A stretch of 64,000 nucleotides of DNA from Micromonospora carbonacea (GTDB lineage: Bacteria; Actinomycetota; Actinomycetes; Mycobacteriales; Micromonosporaceae), in assembly GCF_014205165.1 (NCBI RefSeq), contig NZ_JACHMZ010000001.1, positions 5,934,501 through 5,998,500 of the forward strand. The letters are read 5' to 3'. Of the stretch, positions 8,536 to 17,109 are shown piece by piece; within the stretch, counting starts at the first letter, position 1; every line of letters begins with the position of its first letter. A program made the translations under genes and the position numbers. The notes below the pieces were generated by a model. The model was not told the DNA's origin. It saw only the letters and a program-made list of their open reading frames with translations, and made no database searches.

Positions 8536-9234
8536 TCAGTACCAGCCCTCGCTCTGCGACTGGCTCCACGCCGAGCACGGCGAGCTGTAGCGGCCCTTGA
8601 TGTAGCCGAGGCCCCACTTGATCTGGGTGGCCGGGTTGGTCTCCCAGTCGTCGCCGACCGAGGCCATCTTGCTGCCCGGCACCGCCTGCGGGATGCCGTG
8701 CGCGCCGGAGGAGGAGTTGTGCGCCTTGGGGTTCCAGCCGCTCTCCTTGGTCCAGAGCTTGTCCAGGCACGGGAACTGGTCGATGCCGAAGCCGGCGTCG
8801 ATCATCAGCGCGCAGCCGATCTTCCGGTTGCCGCCGTACTCGTTGCACGAGGCGGGGATCGGGCCGTCGTACGGCTTGCTCGCCTTGGCCGCCGCCTTCT
8901 CGGCGGCCTTCTTCGCCGCGGCCTCGCGCTCGCGCTTGCGGGACGCCGCCTCGGCCTCGCGGGCCCGGTCGGCGGCCTCCTTGGCCGCCGCGGCGGCCCG
9001 CTTCTCGGCCTGGTACTCGGCGGCCCGCTTCTCGGCGGAGACGATCCGGTGCTGGGCCTGCCGCTCGCGCTGGTAGTCGAACTCGGCCTGGTCCACCTGG
9101 AGGCCGACCTGCGCGGTCAGGCCCTGTTGCTGGGTTTCCCGGTCTTCGCCCAGATAGAAGCCGCCGGCAACGCCCACGGAGAGCAGCGCGACGGCGGCGG
9201 TACGGGCGCCGAACCGGCTCCACAGCCGACTCAC
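8536..9234 (-). CDS. Secreted lytic transglycosylase-like wall hydrolase
   Basis: 232 residues. Seen: short cytoplasmic start, one hydrophobic signal/anchor (TAAVALLSVGVAGGFYLG), a long Ala/Lys/Glu/Arg coiled-coil stretch (about residues 40-125), then an SLT-type domain with LWTKESGWNPKAHNSSSGAH (Glu as likely catalytic acid) and WETNPATQIKWGLGYIKGRY. It should cleave peptidoglycan at the cell surface. GTG at 9234 has GAAGGGA 7 nt upstream. The 230-nt leader is GC-rich and foldable and starts near a Crp-like site; a strong terminator follows, so it is transcribed alone. Confidence 0.88.
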   Translation of the reverse strand: MSRLWSRFGARTAAVALLSVGVAGGFYLGEDRETQQQGLTAQVGLQVDQAEFDYQRERQAQHRIVSAEKRAAEYQAEKRAAAAAKEAADRAREAEAASRKREREAAAKKAAEKAAAKASKPYDGPIPASCNEYGGNRKIGCALMIDAGFGIDQFPCLDKLWTKESGWNPKAHNSSSGAHGIPQAVPGSKMASVGDDWETNPATQIKWGLGYIKGRYSSPCSAWSQSQSEGWY

Positions 9235-9460
9235 GAAGTGGTCCCTTCGTCGGGGGCAAGGACACGGCGCGACCCTGGCCCGAGGAGGGACCCGGCCCGC
9301 GCCGTGAGCGCCCCGACCCTGCCGGTCGCAGCCGACGCACTCGCCCGAGCCGCTCCCCGCCGTCGGGTGCCCGACGGGAGCGGATGATCTTGGCGGTGCG
9401 TGGACGCTCGATGGACACCATTGCGCACAGTGAGGCTGATGGGAAACCACCAGCCCCAAT

Positions 9461-9476
9461 TGTGATCTGGGCCACA
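9461..9476. promoter_or_regulatory. Crp/Fnr-like binding site
   Basis: TGTGATCTGGGCCACA matches the TGTGA-N6-TCACA consensus at 9 of 10 fixed positions. It lies upstream of the wall hydrolase gene. A related sequence, TGTGATCTAGGGCAAC, lies upstream of the GH25 lysozyme at 27870-27885. Confidence 0.45.
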
Positions 9477-9519
9477 GGCAGAATCACGCTAAAGGGTGAC
9501 TAGACAGGCATGATCTCGG

Positions 9520-10929
9520 TCAGAACGGGATCTCCTCCAACAGATCCGTCACCATCGCCGCGATCGGCGACCGCTCCGAGCGGTTGAGCGTGACGTGCGC
9601 GAACAGGGGGTGCCCCTTCAGGGTCTCGATCACCGCGGTCACGCCGTCGTGCCGGCCCACCCGCAGGTTGTCCCGCTGGGCGACGTCGTGGGTGAGCACC
9701 ACCCGCGAGCCCTGGCCGATCCGGGAGAGCACGGTGAGCAGCACGCCCCGCTCCAACGACTGGGCCTCGTCCACGATGACGAAGGCGTCGTGGAGGCTGC
9801 GGCCCCGGATGTGGGTGAGCGGCAGGACCTCCAGGATCCCCCGGGCCATGACCTCCTCCAGCACGTTCTCGTGCACCACCGCGCCGAGGGTGTCGAAGAC
9901 GGCCTGCGCCCAGGGCGACATCTTCTCCGTCTCGGAGCCGGGGAGGTAGCCGAGCTCCTGGCCGCCGACGGCGTACAGCGGGCGGAAGACGATCACCTTC
10001 TTGTGCCGGCGACGCTCCATCACCGCCTCCAGGCCCGCGCACAGCGCCAGCGCCGACTTGCCGGTGCCGGCCCGCCCGCCCAGCGAGACGATCCCGATCG
10101 ACTCGTCCAGCAGCAGGTCGAGGGCGACCCGCTGCTCGGCCGAGCGGCCGTGCACGCCGAACGCCTCCCGGTCGCCCCGGACCAGCCGGACCGTCTTGTC
10201 GGGCAGCACCCGGCCGAGGGCGGAGCCGCGCCCGGAGTGCAGCACCAGACCGGTGTGGCAGGGCAGCCCCGCCGCGCCGTCCAGGTCGAGGGTCTCGCCG
10301 GCGTAGAGCGCGGAGATCTCCTCGTCGCCCAGCGCCAGCTCGGACATCCCCGTCCAGGTCGGGTCGCTGGCCTGGCCGTGCCGGTACTCGTCGGCGCGCA
10401 GCCCGACCGAGGCCGCCTTGACCCGCAGCGGCATGTCCTTGCTCACCAGGGTCACGTCGCGCCCCTCGGCGGCCAGGTTGAGCGCCACCGAGAGGATCCG
10501 GGCGTCGTTGGACTCGTTGCGGAAGCCGGGAGGCAGCACGCCGTCGTCGGTGTGGTTGAGCTCCACCCGCAGGCTGCCGCCGGCGTCGTTGGCGGGCACC
10601 GGCCGGTCCAGCCGGCCGTGGCGCACGCGCAGCTCGTCCAGCATGCGCAGGGACTGCCGGGCGAACCAGCCGAGCTCGGGGTGGTGCCGCTTGCCCTCCA
10701 GCTCGGAGATCACCACGAGGGGCAGGACCACCTCGTGCTCGGCGAACCGGTGGAAGGCCGCCGGGTCCGAGAGCAGGACCGACGTGTCCAGGACGAACGC
10801 CTGGCCGGCTGGTCGGGGCTCCTCGGGCTCGACCGGGGTCGCCGCGCGGCGGCTCCGGGTGGCACGGCGGGTCGTGGCAGTCGCGGCCGGGGTCTGGTCG
10901 GCACCGGCGGGGGTACGGCGAGTCGTCAC
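9520..10929 (-). CDS. PhoH-family ATPase with N-terminal PIN domain
   Basis: 469 residues, the PhoH2 (PIN-PhoH) architecture. After an Ala/Thr/Arg-rich tail, the PIN nuclease domain starts at [18 protein letters not shown] (about residue 50). The C-terminal PhoH ATPase has Walker [15 protein letters not shown] and Walker [10 protein letters not shown]. Family members are RNA helicase/ribonucleases. GTG at 10929 has GGAG 10 nt upstream; the open frame continues further up but without family-like sequence. M. tuberculosis PhoH2 lies in the same neighbourhood (glpX side), supporting orthology. Confidence 0.92.
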   Translation of the reverse strand: MTTRRTPAGADQTPAATATTRRATRSRRAATPVEPEEPRPAGQAFVLDTSVLLSDPAAFHRFAEHEVVLPLVVISELEGKRHHPELGWFARQSLRMLDELRVRHGRLDRPVPANDAGGSLRVELNHTDDGVLPPGFRNESNDARILSVALNLAAEGRDVTLVSKDMPLRVKAASVGLRADEYRHGQASDPTWTGMSELALGDEEISALYAGETLDLDGAAGLPCHTGLVLHSGRGSALGRVLPDKTVRLVRGDREAFGVHGRSAEQRVALDLLLDESIGIVSLGGRAGTGKSALALCAGLEAVMERRRHKKVIVFRPLYAVGGQELGYLPGSETEKMSPWAQAVFDTLGAVVHENVLEEVMARGILEVLPLTHIRGRSLHDAFVIVDEAQSLERGVLLTVLSRIGQGSRVVLTHDVAQRDNLRVGRHDGVTAVIETLKGHPLFAHVTLNRSERSPIAAMVTDLLEEIPF

Positions 10930-11156
10930 AGGCCTGCTCCGGCGGATGGGCACCCGGCCACCCGCGTTCCGCCTCGTCCGGTGCCCGGGGACACGGGGTC
11001 GGATGCGGGCCCCGTGCGCGAGGTCGCAGATCCGGGCTGGCCGGCTGGCCCGGGGGAGATCCCGCGCCATGACTAGACGCTAGCCCCGCCACGGCGTCCC
11101 GGCTAGAGGTTGACCCGTGGATCTCGGGAGTCGGACCGGTGAACGGGCACGGCGGA

Positions 11157-11195
11157 CCGGCCGGGATGCATGCCCCCTGCGCGCATCCCGGCCGG
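11157..11195. terminator. Hairpin, 13-bp perfect stem
   Basis: CCGGCCGGGATGC and GCATCCCGGCCGG around a 13-nt loop, downstream of the gene ending at 11276. Confidence 0.6.
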
Positions 11196-11230
11196 TGGCA
11201 CCACCGTCACCGGTCTGAGGTGGCCCCCGA

Positions 11231-11260
11231 CGGTGCGCGTCCGCCGCGGACGGCGCACCG
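11231..11260 (-). terminator. Hairpin after the 11276 stop
   Basis: GGTGCGCGTCCG pairs with CGGACGGCGCACC (one bulge), 15 nt beyond the stop codon on the minus strand. Confidence 0.6.
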
Positions 11261-11275
11261 GGTCCGTCGGCCGGC

Positions 11276-11686
11276 TCAGTTCTGCCAGCGGACCAGGACG
11301 GCCGGTTGCCGCCCGCGGACCGCCGCCGGGGCCCCGGTCGCCGCCCGGACGCCGGCGCTCGCCGTGGCCGCGACGACGCCGGCCGGGCTCGCCGGCGGGC
11401 CGGGGACGGGCGCGGCGGAGGCGGCGAAGGCGGAGCCGGTGTACGTGGTGCCCTGCCGCGCGCTCGGCCCGGAGCGGACGGCCGGCGGTGGGCCGGCGAG
11501 GGCCGAGGCGATGGCGGCCTGGGCCTCGCGGCGGCGGTTCCAGGCGCCCCGGTCGCCGTCGAAGTAGCCCTGCCGGTAGCCGAACCGGTAGCCGATGCGG
11601 TAGCTGAGCTGGCCGTGCAGCCGCCCGGCGGCGTAGCTGGCCGAGCCGAGGACGAGGACGAGGACGACCGCGACGAAGGGGCTCAC
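11276..11686 (-). CDS. Unknown single-span membrane protein
   Basis: 136 residues, not recognised. One N-terminal membrane span (FVAVVLVLVLGSASYAAG) is followed by a striking aromatic Gly/Tyr/Arg patch (SYRIGYRFGYRQGYFDGD) and then an Ala/Pro-rich tail of about 90 residues. The GTG start overlaps the stop of the upstream gene by four bases (GTGA), so the two form a translationally coupled pair. Two hairpins follow. No function can be assigned. Confidence 0.65.
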   Translation of the reverse strand: MSPFVAVVLVLVLGSASYAAGRLHGQLSYRIGYRFGYRQGYFDGDRGAWNRRREAQAAIASALAGPPPAVRSGPSARQGTTYTGSAFAASAAPVPGPPASPAGVVAATASAGVRAATGAPAAVRGRQPAVLVRWQN

Positions 11687-12084
11687 CGCTCCTCCGGCCC
11701 GGTCCCGGAGGGGTCGGCGTCGGTGTGGTCGGTGCCGGCCTCAGTGGGATCGGCTCCGGCGCCGGCGGGGTCGGCGACCAGGAGCCGCTCCAGGTCGTCC
11801 GTGCTGACCTCCTCGACCAGCTCGACGCTGATCCGGCAGCCGTCCAGCACGAGCTCGGCGACGGAGCAGCGCCGGATCTCGCCACCGGCGTCGTAGACCC
11901 GGACGCTGAGCTCCGGGCAGTTGAGGTGGGTCCGCCAGGCGTCCCACTCCGCCCGGTCGCCCACGTTGAGCGACAGGTAGCGGCAGCCGCGGGCGAGGTA
12001 GAGCCGCCAGGGGGCGCTCAGTCCCGCGGCCACTCCCTCCGCGACCAGGCCGAACGCCTGCTCACGGGTGGCGAGTTCGGTCAC
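11683..12084 (-). CDS. Unknown small protein, first gene of a pair
   Basis: 133 residues, family not recognised. The N-terminal two thirds look globular (EQAFGLVAEGVAAGLS, then LARGCRYLSLNVGDRAEW) and the C-terminus is an acidic Asp/Thr/Pro/Gly tail. No membrane span or signal peptide. GTG at 12084 is preceded by a G-rich stretch; the frame extends further but without support. It is coupled to the 11276-11686 gene and divergent from the HTH regulator at 12350, so that regulator may control it. Confidence 0.65.
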   Translation of the reverse strand: MTELATREQAFGLVAEGVAAGLSAPWRLYLARGCRYLSLNVGDRAEWDAWRTHLNCPELSVRVYDAGGEIRRCSVAELVLDGCRISVELVEEVSTDDLERLLVADPAGAGADPTEAGTDHTDADPSGTGPEER

Positions 12085-12137
12085 CGCGCCCCCCTGAGGA
12101 CGGGGAAGGGACGCAGGCGAGCACCAGTCGTCTCGTG

Positions 12138-12176
12138 CACGTGACACACGGTAAACTGTCCCATGGGCGTGACAGT
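12138..12176. promoter_or_regulatory. Candidate operator of the divergent HTH regulator
   Basis: Contains CACGTGACA (12138-12146, repeated at 12291-12299), CGTGACA again at 12168-12174, and an inverted repeat ACTGTC/GACAGT (12155-12160, 12171-12176). The repeated words flank the divergent intergenic region, but the binding protein is inferred. Confidence 0.4.
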
Positions 12177-12349
12177 ATCAGCTTTTCGTCCCATTACCCC
12201 GACACTGACGCACTCCTATCCTACCCAGGTGATACGCCGTGGAACCGCCCTCACGAACGGCCGCTGGCGACCGGTTACGCGTGTCTCATTCACGTGACAT
12301 TGGCGTGCCCGGCGTCCCCAGTGGATCCGACTGGCCGTACCGTCACGGG

Positions 12350-12790
12350 GTGACCGAGAGCGCTCACGCCCGGAAGATCGCCTTCGCCGCCTTCGTCCGC
12401 CGGGCCCTCGACGACGCCCGGGCCATGCGCGCCTGGAGCGGCACCGAGGTCTCCCGCCGCACCGGGGTCTCCCGGCAGACCATCAACCGCTGGGTGCGCG
12501 GCGACTGGGCCAGCGACCCCGAGGCCGAGCGGGTGGTCGCCTTCTGCGAGGGGCTCGGGCTCAACCCGACGACCGCCTTCGCGGCGCTGGGCTGGGAGCG
12601 CGCCGCCACCCAGCGGGCGGCCACCGCGCCGCCCCCGATGGACCCGGACGTCGAGGCGCTGCTGCGCCGGCTCGTCGACCCGAACGTCTCGGACGCGGAG
12701 AAGTTCCACATCCGGGAAACCATCAGATACCTCGCGTATCGCCCAAGTCTCCCGACAGATGTCCGAAAAAGGGGTAATCGGGCGGGCTAG
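12350..12790 (+). CDS. HTH (XRE-type) transcriptional regulator
   Basis: 146 residues. The N-terminal half is a helix-turn-helix (SGTEVSRRTGVSRQTINRWV, about residues 28-47) followed by the conserved FCEGLGLNPTTAFAALGW of XRE-like proteins. The C-terminal quarter (SDAEKFHIRETIRYLA) may dimerise. It resembles small actinobacterial phage-type or housekeeping regulators; no ligand domain. GTG at 12350 gives the compact family start. Divergent from 11683-12084, with repeated CGTGACA words in between. Confidence 0.82.
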   Translation: MTESAHARKIAFAAFVRRALDDARAMRAWSGTEVSRRTGVSRQTINRWVRGDWASDPEAERVVAFCEGLGLNPTTAFAALGWERAATQRAATAPPPMDPDVEALLRRLVDPNVSDAEKFHIRETIRYLAYRPSLPTDVRKRGNRAG

Positions 12791-12950
12791 TTCCTCAGAT
12801 GGCGAAAGAACGGCGACCCGTACCCAATCGTTTCGCTCCGGGGCCGGAACGGGCACGCTAGCGTCCTATCCGTACTGCTTGGGCTCGTCATCGGCGGGGG
12901 GCGGGACAAGGCCGAACCCAGCCCTGCGGGACAGAAGGAGGGGTCTGTCC

Positions 12951-13304
12951 ATGACCCTGAAGTGGTTCGCAGTCGTGGTCGCGGCGGTCGCGCTGACCTC
13001 GGCCCTGACCGGCAACGTGGTGATCGGCGTCGTCGGCGGCGGGGAGCTTCCCGTGGTCGCCAACCTCCTCGCCCTCACCACCGCCGGCACCGCGGTCGTC
13101 CTGGCCGTCGTCGCCGAGCTGCACGAACGACTCAACGACCGGGTCAGCGCGCTCACCGAGTTCCTGGTGGCCCGGCTCACCGAGATCGAGACGCGCACCG
13201 GCGACCGCAACGCCGGATTCGTGGAGGGTTACCTGCTCAGCCACGGTCAGGACGCCGACGTCCTGCCGTTCGGACGCCGGGGCCGGGGGGCCGCCGAACG
13301 CTGA
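12951..13304 (+). CDS. Unknown two-span membrane protein
   Basis: 117 residues, not recognised. Two hydrophobic spans (FAVVVAAVALTSALTGNVV and LLALTTAGTAVVLAVVAEL), then an amphipathic, charged stretch (RLNDRVSALTEFLVARLTEI) likely to form a coiled coil, and a basic end. ATG at 12951 has AAGGAGGGG upstream. It stands alone between the HTH gene and otsB. Confidence 0.7.
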   Translation: MTLKWFAVVVAAVALTSALTGNVVIGVVGGGELPVVANLLALTTAGTAVVLAVVAELHERLNDRVSALTEFLVARLTEIETRTGDRNAGFVEGYLLSHGQDADVLPFGRRGRGAAER

Positions 13305-13360
13305 CCTGTTCCTGGCCGTAGCGCCCCGTCTCGACCACGAATGAGTGGCCCGCGCCGGGG

Positions 13361-13366
13361 TACGCT
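13361..13366 (+). promoter_or_regulatory. -10 box, leaderless otsB
   Basis: TACGCT, 7 nt before the GTG at 13374; no ribosome binding site is present. Confidence 0.5.
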
Positions 13367-13373
13367 GTCGCGC

Positions 13374-14198
13374 GTGCCGCCGTTGAATCTGGGCAACCAA
13401 CAGCCGAAGACCCCGCTGGATGCCGACCAGGCCTGGCAGGCGACCGCCGGCCGGGCGTCCGACACCGTCCTCTTCTTCGACTTCGACGGCACACTCGCGC
13501 CCGTCGACGACGACCCGACCGCCGTGCAGCCCGCGCCGAAGGTGCTGGCCGCGATCGAGGCCCTCGCGCCGCTCGTGCGCCGGGTCGCCATCGTCTCCGC
13601 CCGCCCGGTGGAGTTCCTCCGCGACCACCTCGGCGGGCTGGCCGGCGTCGACCTCTACGGCCTCTACGGCCTGGAGCACAGCCACTCCGGCGGCGAGACC
13701 GTCACCGAGCCCGCGGCGCTGCCCTGGGTGCCGACCATGCAGGAGCTGGCCGACCTCGCCCGCGCGGAGCTGCCGCCGGGCGCGCTGGTGGAGTTCAAGC
13801 GGCTCTCCGTGGCGCTGCACTGGCGCACCGCGCCCCAGCTCCGCGAGGTCGTGCAGGAGTGGGGCGAGGCCCAGGCCGAGCGGCTCGGGCTGCGCGTGCA
13901 GGCCGGGCGGATGGTGCTGGAGATCAAGCCCCCGGTCGACCGCGACAAGGGCATGGTGATCGGCGAGGTGGTCCGGGACGCCGGCGGGGCCTGGTACTTC
14001 GGCGACGACGTCTCCGACATCAAGGCGTTCGCGGCACTACGCGCCCGGTCGGCGGCGGACCCGGAGTTCCTCGGGGTCTGCGTCGCGGTGGCCAACCCGG
14101 AGACCGGCCACGAGGTCGCCGAGGCCGCCGACCTGACCATCGACTCCCCCGCCGCCCTCGGCGACTTCCTCACCGAGGCCCTCCCCCGGCTCAGGTGA
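13374..14198 (+). CDS. otsB: Trehalose-6-phosphate phosphatase
   Basis: 274 residues, a HAD-superfamily phosphatase that makes trehalose from trehalose 6-phosphate in the cytoplasm. Seen: motif I FFDFDGTLAPV (nucleophile Asp, about residue 35), motif II region VAIVSARPVEFLRDHLGG, the trehalose-binding cap with YGLEHS, and motif IV WYFGDDVSDIKAF near residue 205. GTG at 13374 fits a leaderless transcript; an ATG at 13341 is also in frame. No trehalose-phosphate synthase lies in the window. The stop codon sits in a perfect 10-bp palindrome shared with the convergent prenyltransferase gene. Confidence 0.93.
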   Translation: MPPLNLGNQQPKTPLDADQAWQATAGRASDTVLFFDFDGTLAPVDDDPTAVQPAPKVLAAIEALAPLVRRVAIVSARPVEFLRDHLGGLAGVDLYGLYGLEHSHSGGETVTEPAALPWVPTMQELADLARAELPPGALVEFKRLSVALHWRTAPQLREVVQEWGEAQAERLGLRVQAGRMVLEIKPPVDRDKGMVIGEVVRDAGGAWYFGDDVSDIKAFAALRARSAADPEFLGVCVAVANPETGHEVAEAADLTIDSPAALGDFLTEALPRLR

Positions 14199-14205
14199 GC
14201 CGGGG
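14184..14205. terminator. Bidirectional terminator palindrome
   Basis: CCCCGGCTCA then TGAGCCGGGG separated by GG, a perfect 22-bp palindrome covering the otsB stop codon between two convergent genes. Confidence 0.7.
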
Positions 14206-14238
14206 CCGCCCGGTCGGGGCGGGCACCGGGGGGCCGGG

Positions 14239-15009
14239 TCAGACTCCGAAGCGGCGCTGCCGGGTGGCATACGAGCGCAGGGCGCGCAGGAAGTCGACCC
14301 GGCGGAAGTCGGGCCAGTTCAGCTCGCAGAAGTAGAACTCCGAGTGGGCCGACTGCCAGAGCATGAAGCCCGACAGGCGCTGCTCGCCGCTGGTCCGGAT
14401 GATCAGATCCGGGTCGGGCAGGCCCCGGGTGTAGAGGTGCTCGGAGATGTGGTCGACGTCGAGGGTCTCGGCCAGCTCCTCGATGGTGCCGCCGGCCGCC
14501 GCGTGCTCGTGCAGCAACGAGCGGACGGCGTCGGCGATCTCGCGCCGGCCGCCGTATCCGACGGCGATGTTGACCTGCGCGCCGCCGGTGCGCTGCCGGG
14601 TGCGTTCCTCGGCGGCCTTGAGCGCCGTCGCGTGGTGCGCCGGGAGCACGTCGAGCGCGCCGACCATGCGCAGCCGCCAGGGGTTGCCCTCCTCGGCCAG
14701 CTCGGTCGACAGGTCCTCGATGATCTGCAACAGCGGGTCCAGCTCCTCCGCCGGGCGGGACAGGTTGTCCGTCGACAGCAGCCACAGCGTCACGTGGCCC
14801 ACGCCGGCGGCGTCGCACCAGCGCAGCAGCTCCTTGATCCGCTCCGCGCCCATGCGGTGCCCGTCGTTCGGGTCGACGAAGCCCATCTCCCGAGCCCAGC
14901 GGCGGTTTCCGTCGCACATGACGCCCACGTGCCGGGGCACCGGCTTGCCCGCGAGCGTGGCCGTCAGCCGCCGCTCGTACACGGAGTAGAGGAGATTCCG
15001 CAGAGTCAT
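14239..15009 (-). CDS. uppS: cis-Prenyltransferase (isoprenyl diphosphate synthase)
   Basis: 256 residues. It condenses isopentenyl diphosphate in cis onto an allylic primer. Seen: HVGVMCDGNRRWAREMGF (catalytic Asp, about residue 30), DGHRMGAERIKELLRWC, LSTDNLSRPAEEL, and the C-terminal PDLIIRTSGEQRLSGFMLWQ plus ELNWPDFRRVDFLRAL. Its closest setting is M. tuberculosis Rv1086, a short-chain (Z,E-farnesyl) synthase near glpX and phoH2, so short product length is possible but not shown. ATG at 15009 has AAGG just upstream. The next gene upstream is a geranylgeranyl-reductase-type enzyme, which fits isoprenoid lipid metabolism. Confidence 0.93.
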   Translation of the reverse strand: MTLRNLLYSVYERRLTATLAGKPVPRHVGVMCDGNRRWAREMGFVDPNDGHRMGAERIKELLRWCDAAGVGHVTLWLLSTDNLSRPAEELDPLLQIIEDLSTELAEEGNPWRLRMVGALDVLPAHHATALKAAEERTRQRTGGAQVNIAVGYGGRREIADAVRSLLHEHAAAGGTIEELAETLDVDHISEHLYTRGLPDPDLIIRTSGEQRLSGFMLWQSAHSEFYFCELNWPDFRRVDFLRALRSYATRQRRFGV

Positions 15010-15040
15010 CACCTTGCAGAGTAGCGACCCCGCGCGCGCT

Positions 15041-16183
15041 TCAGCCCTCCGGTGGCCGATGCCGCGCCGAGAGACCGGCACCGATCATCGCGAGGGTCCG
15101 CGCGTCCAGCCGGCCGTCGCCGAGGCCCAACTCGACGACGGTGCCGAAGACCCGCTCGTCGCGCCGGGCCGCCCGCACCGCCGCGTCGACGACCCACCGG
15201 CGGCGGGCCAGCCAGGCCGCGGCCGAGCTGTGCCGCAGGTGTACGCCGAGGCGGCGGCGCAGCGCGGCGGCGTAGCCGGCGGCGGCGTGGGCGGGGTCGC
15301 CGGCCGCCGCCGCGCCGGCCAGCGCGCCGGAGAGCAGCGCGTAGAAGATGCCCTCCCCGGTGAACGGATTGATCAGCGACAGCGCGTCCCCGGCGAGCAG
15401 CAGCCGCCCCCGGCCGGGCGGCGGGCGGTGCGTGGACAGCGGCAGGTGGTGGGCGCGCAGCCCGGTCACCGTCGCCGGATCGGTGCCGGGCAGCAACGCG
15501 GCCAGCCGGTCCACCAGGTGCGCCCGGGTCAGCGGCTCGCCGCGCAGCACCTCCCCGTACCCGACGTTCGCCCGCCCGTCGCCGATCGGGAACGACCAGG
15601 CGTACGCCGGCCAGCGCGGGCCGAAGGTGACGATGAGCTGCTCGGGCGGGCCGGGGCGGGCCGGCGCGTACCCCCGGATCGCCAGGGCCAGGTGGCGGTC
15701 CGGGTTCACCGGGTGGCCGAGCGCCCGCCGCACGACCGACGCCGCGCCGTCCGCCCCGACCACGGCCCGCGCGGCGATCTCGCCGTCGAGCACCACCCGC
15801 CCGCCGCGCGGCTCGACCCGCCGCACGGCGTGCCGGCGCAGCTCCGCGCCGGCCGCGACCGCCGCCGCCACCAGCCGGGCGTCGAACACCTCCCGGGGCA
15901 CCGTGTACGCGGGCCGGGGCAGCGCCCGCGCCACCGCGTCGCCGCCGGGGCCGACCAGCCGGATCCGGGGCAGCGGGGCGTACCCGTCGACGGCCCCGGC
16001 GACGCCCAGCCGGGCGAGGACGTCCAGCGCGTGCGCGGCGACGCCGTCCCCGCACGCCTTGTCCCGGGGGAAGTCGGCCCGGTCCAGCAGCAGCACCCGG
16101 GCGCCGGCCCGGCGGGCGGCCAGCGCGGCGGCCGCGCCGGCGGGTCCCGCCCCGACCACCGCCACGTCGTACTCGTCTCCCAC
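15041..16183 (-). CDS. Geranylgeranyl-reductase-family FAD enzyme
   Basis: 380 residues. Seen: FAD Rossmann motif DVAVVGAGPAGAAAALAARR, DRADFPRDKACGDGV (the family DKxCGDG motif), VGADGAASVVRRALG, and RLLLAGDALSLINPFTGEGI for FAD binding near residue 280. Members hydrogenate isoprenoid chains of menaquinone, geranylgeranyl lipids or similar compounds; the mycobacterial menaquinone reductase MenJ is one. GTG at 16183 has GGGGGAGA upstream. Its place just before a cis-prenyltransferase suggests an isoprenoid substrate. Membrane association is likely, though no span is obvious. Confidence 0.88.
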   Translation of the reverse strand: MGDEYDVAVVGAGPAGAAAALAARRAGARVLLLDRADFPRDKACGDGVAAHALDVLARLGVAGAVDGYAPLPRIRLVGPGGDAVARALPRPAYTVPREVFDARLVAAAVAAGAELRRHAVRRVEPRGGRVVLDGEIAARAVVGADGAASVVRRALGHPVNPDRHLALAIRGYAPARPGPPEQLIVTFGPRWPAYAWSFPIGDGRANVGYGEVLRGEPLTRAHLVDRLAALLPGTDPATVTGLRAHHLPLSTHRPPPGRGRLLLAGDALSLINPFTGEGIFYALLSGALAGAAAAGDPAHAAAGYAAALRRRLGVHLRHSSAAAWLARRRWVVDAAVRAARRDERVFGTVVELGLGDGRLDARTLAMIGAGLSARHRPPEG

Positions 16184-16208
16184 GGCGTCTCCCCCTGTCC
16201 CGCGCGGC

Positions 16209-17072
16209 TCAGCCCGGCGTCGGCGTGGCCTCCGCCCGGCCGGCGCGCCACAACCCGTACAACGCCAGGACGGCGGCGGCGAGCAACGGGGCGCCGTCGC
16301 GGACCACGCCGTCGACGCCGAGCAGCCACCAGCACAGCGGCAGGTCCACCGCGAGCACGCCGAGGGTGATCGCCACCAGCAGGCGACGGGCCCAGCGCCG
16401 GCCGCGCAGCAGGAAGGCGGTGCAGAGCAGCACGGCGTAGCTGACGGCGATCCCGGCGGCGAACCAGAACAGCACGGCGGGGACGACGGCCGGCCGGCCG
16501 TCGAACACGACGCCGACGGCCACCAGGGCCGGGACGAGCATCAGCGGGCTGTACGTGAACGCGGCGGCCCGGCTGGTGAGCAGCCAGCCGGTGACCGGGG
16601 GCCGCTTCGGGGCGACCTCCCGCCAGGCGATCGTCCCGCCCTCGACGACGAGGCCCCTACGGTGCCGGACCAGGTGGCCGGCGACGGCGTCGGAGCGGTA
16701 GAGCAGCCAGACGACGGCCACGCAGAGCCCGGTGAGCAGGGCGAAGCCGAGCAGCCCCGGCAGCGGCGGCACGCCCTGCCTCGGCACGACCAGGCGGCCG
16801 ACGGCGAAGACGGTGGTGACGGCGAGGATCAGCCCGAACGGCCGGGCCAGGGCGCGGCCCCGGCGCACGTGCCCGATCAGCAGCAGGAAGCCCAGCGAGC
16901 GCAGCATCGCCCAGCCGGTGCGCACGGCCAGGCCGAAGCCCTGCTCCGGGGCGTACCACCAGTTGAGCAGCTCGACCACGACGGTGGCCGCCGCCGTGAC
17001 GGCCAGCAGGGTGGTCAGGGCCCGGACGGCGGACGGCCGCCGGACCTCGGTGGTCGCGGCGGCCGTCCTCAT
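16209..17072 (-). CDS. Unknown polytopic membrane protein
   Basis: 287 residues with about eight hydrophobic spans (for example LTTLLAVTAAATVVVELL, LILAVTTVFAVGRLVV, LLVAITLGVLAVDLPLCWWL). A soluble loop near the middle (GLVVEGGTIAWREVAPKRPP) is the only polar section of note. Not assigned to a family. It lies 25 bp upstream of the reductase gene on the same strand and may be transcribed with it. Confidence 0.78.
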   Translation of the reverse strand: MRTAAATTEVRRPSAVRALTTLLAVTAAATVVVELLNWWYAPEQGFGLAVRTGWAMLRSLGFLLLIGHVRRGRALARPFGLILAVTTVFAVGRLVVPRQGVPPLPGLLGFALLTGLCVAVVWLLYRSDAVAGHLVRHRRGLVVEGGTIAWREVAPKRPPVTGWLLTSRAAAFTYSPLMLVPALVAVGVVFDGRPAVVPAVLFWFAAGIAVSYAVLLCTAFLLRGRRWARRLLVAITLGVLAVDLPLCWWLLGVDGVVRDGAPLLAAAVLALYGLWRAGRAEATPTPG

Positions 17073-17109
17073 GGCATCCGATGGTGCCCGGTGCGGGCAA
17101 GGGTCACAC

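Larger units (their letters stand above)
10930..11275. other. Intergenic region with two terminator-like hairpins
   Basis: 346 bases without a convincing gene, between PhoH and the small membrane gene, both on the minus strand. It contains the two hairpins listed at 11157-11195 and 11231-11260 and must hold the PhoH promoter. Confidence 0.5.

Noticed and set aside
9235..9460. ydaO-type (cyclic-di-AMP) riboswitch before the wall hydrolase gene
   Set aside because: Expected from context, but I could not match the conserved core words, so it is not annotated.
12846..12874. ECF sigma promoter GGAAC...CGTC before the 12951 gene
   Set aside because: The spacing between GGAAC and CGTC is only about 11 bp, too short for an ECF promoter.
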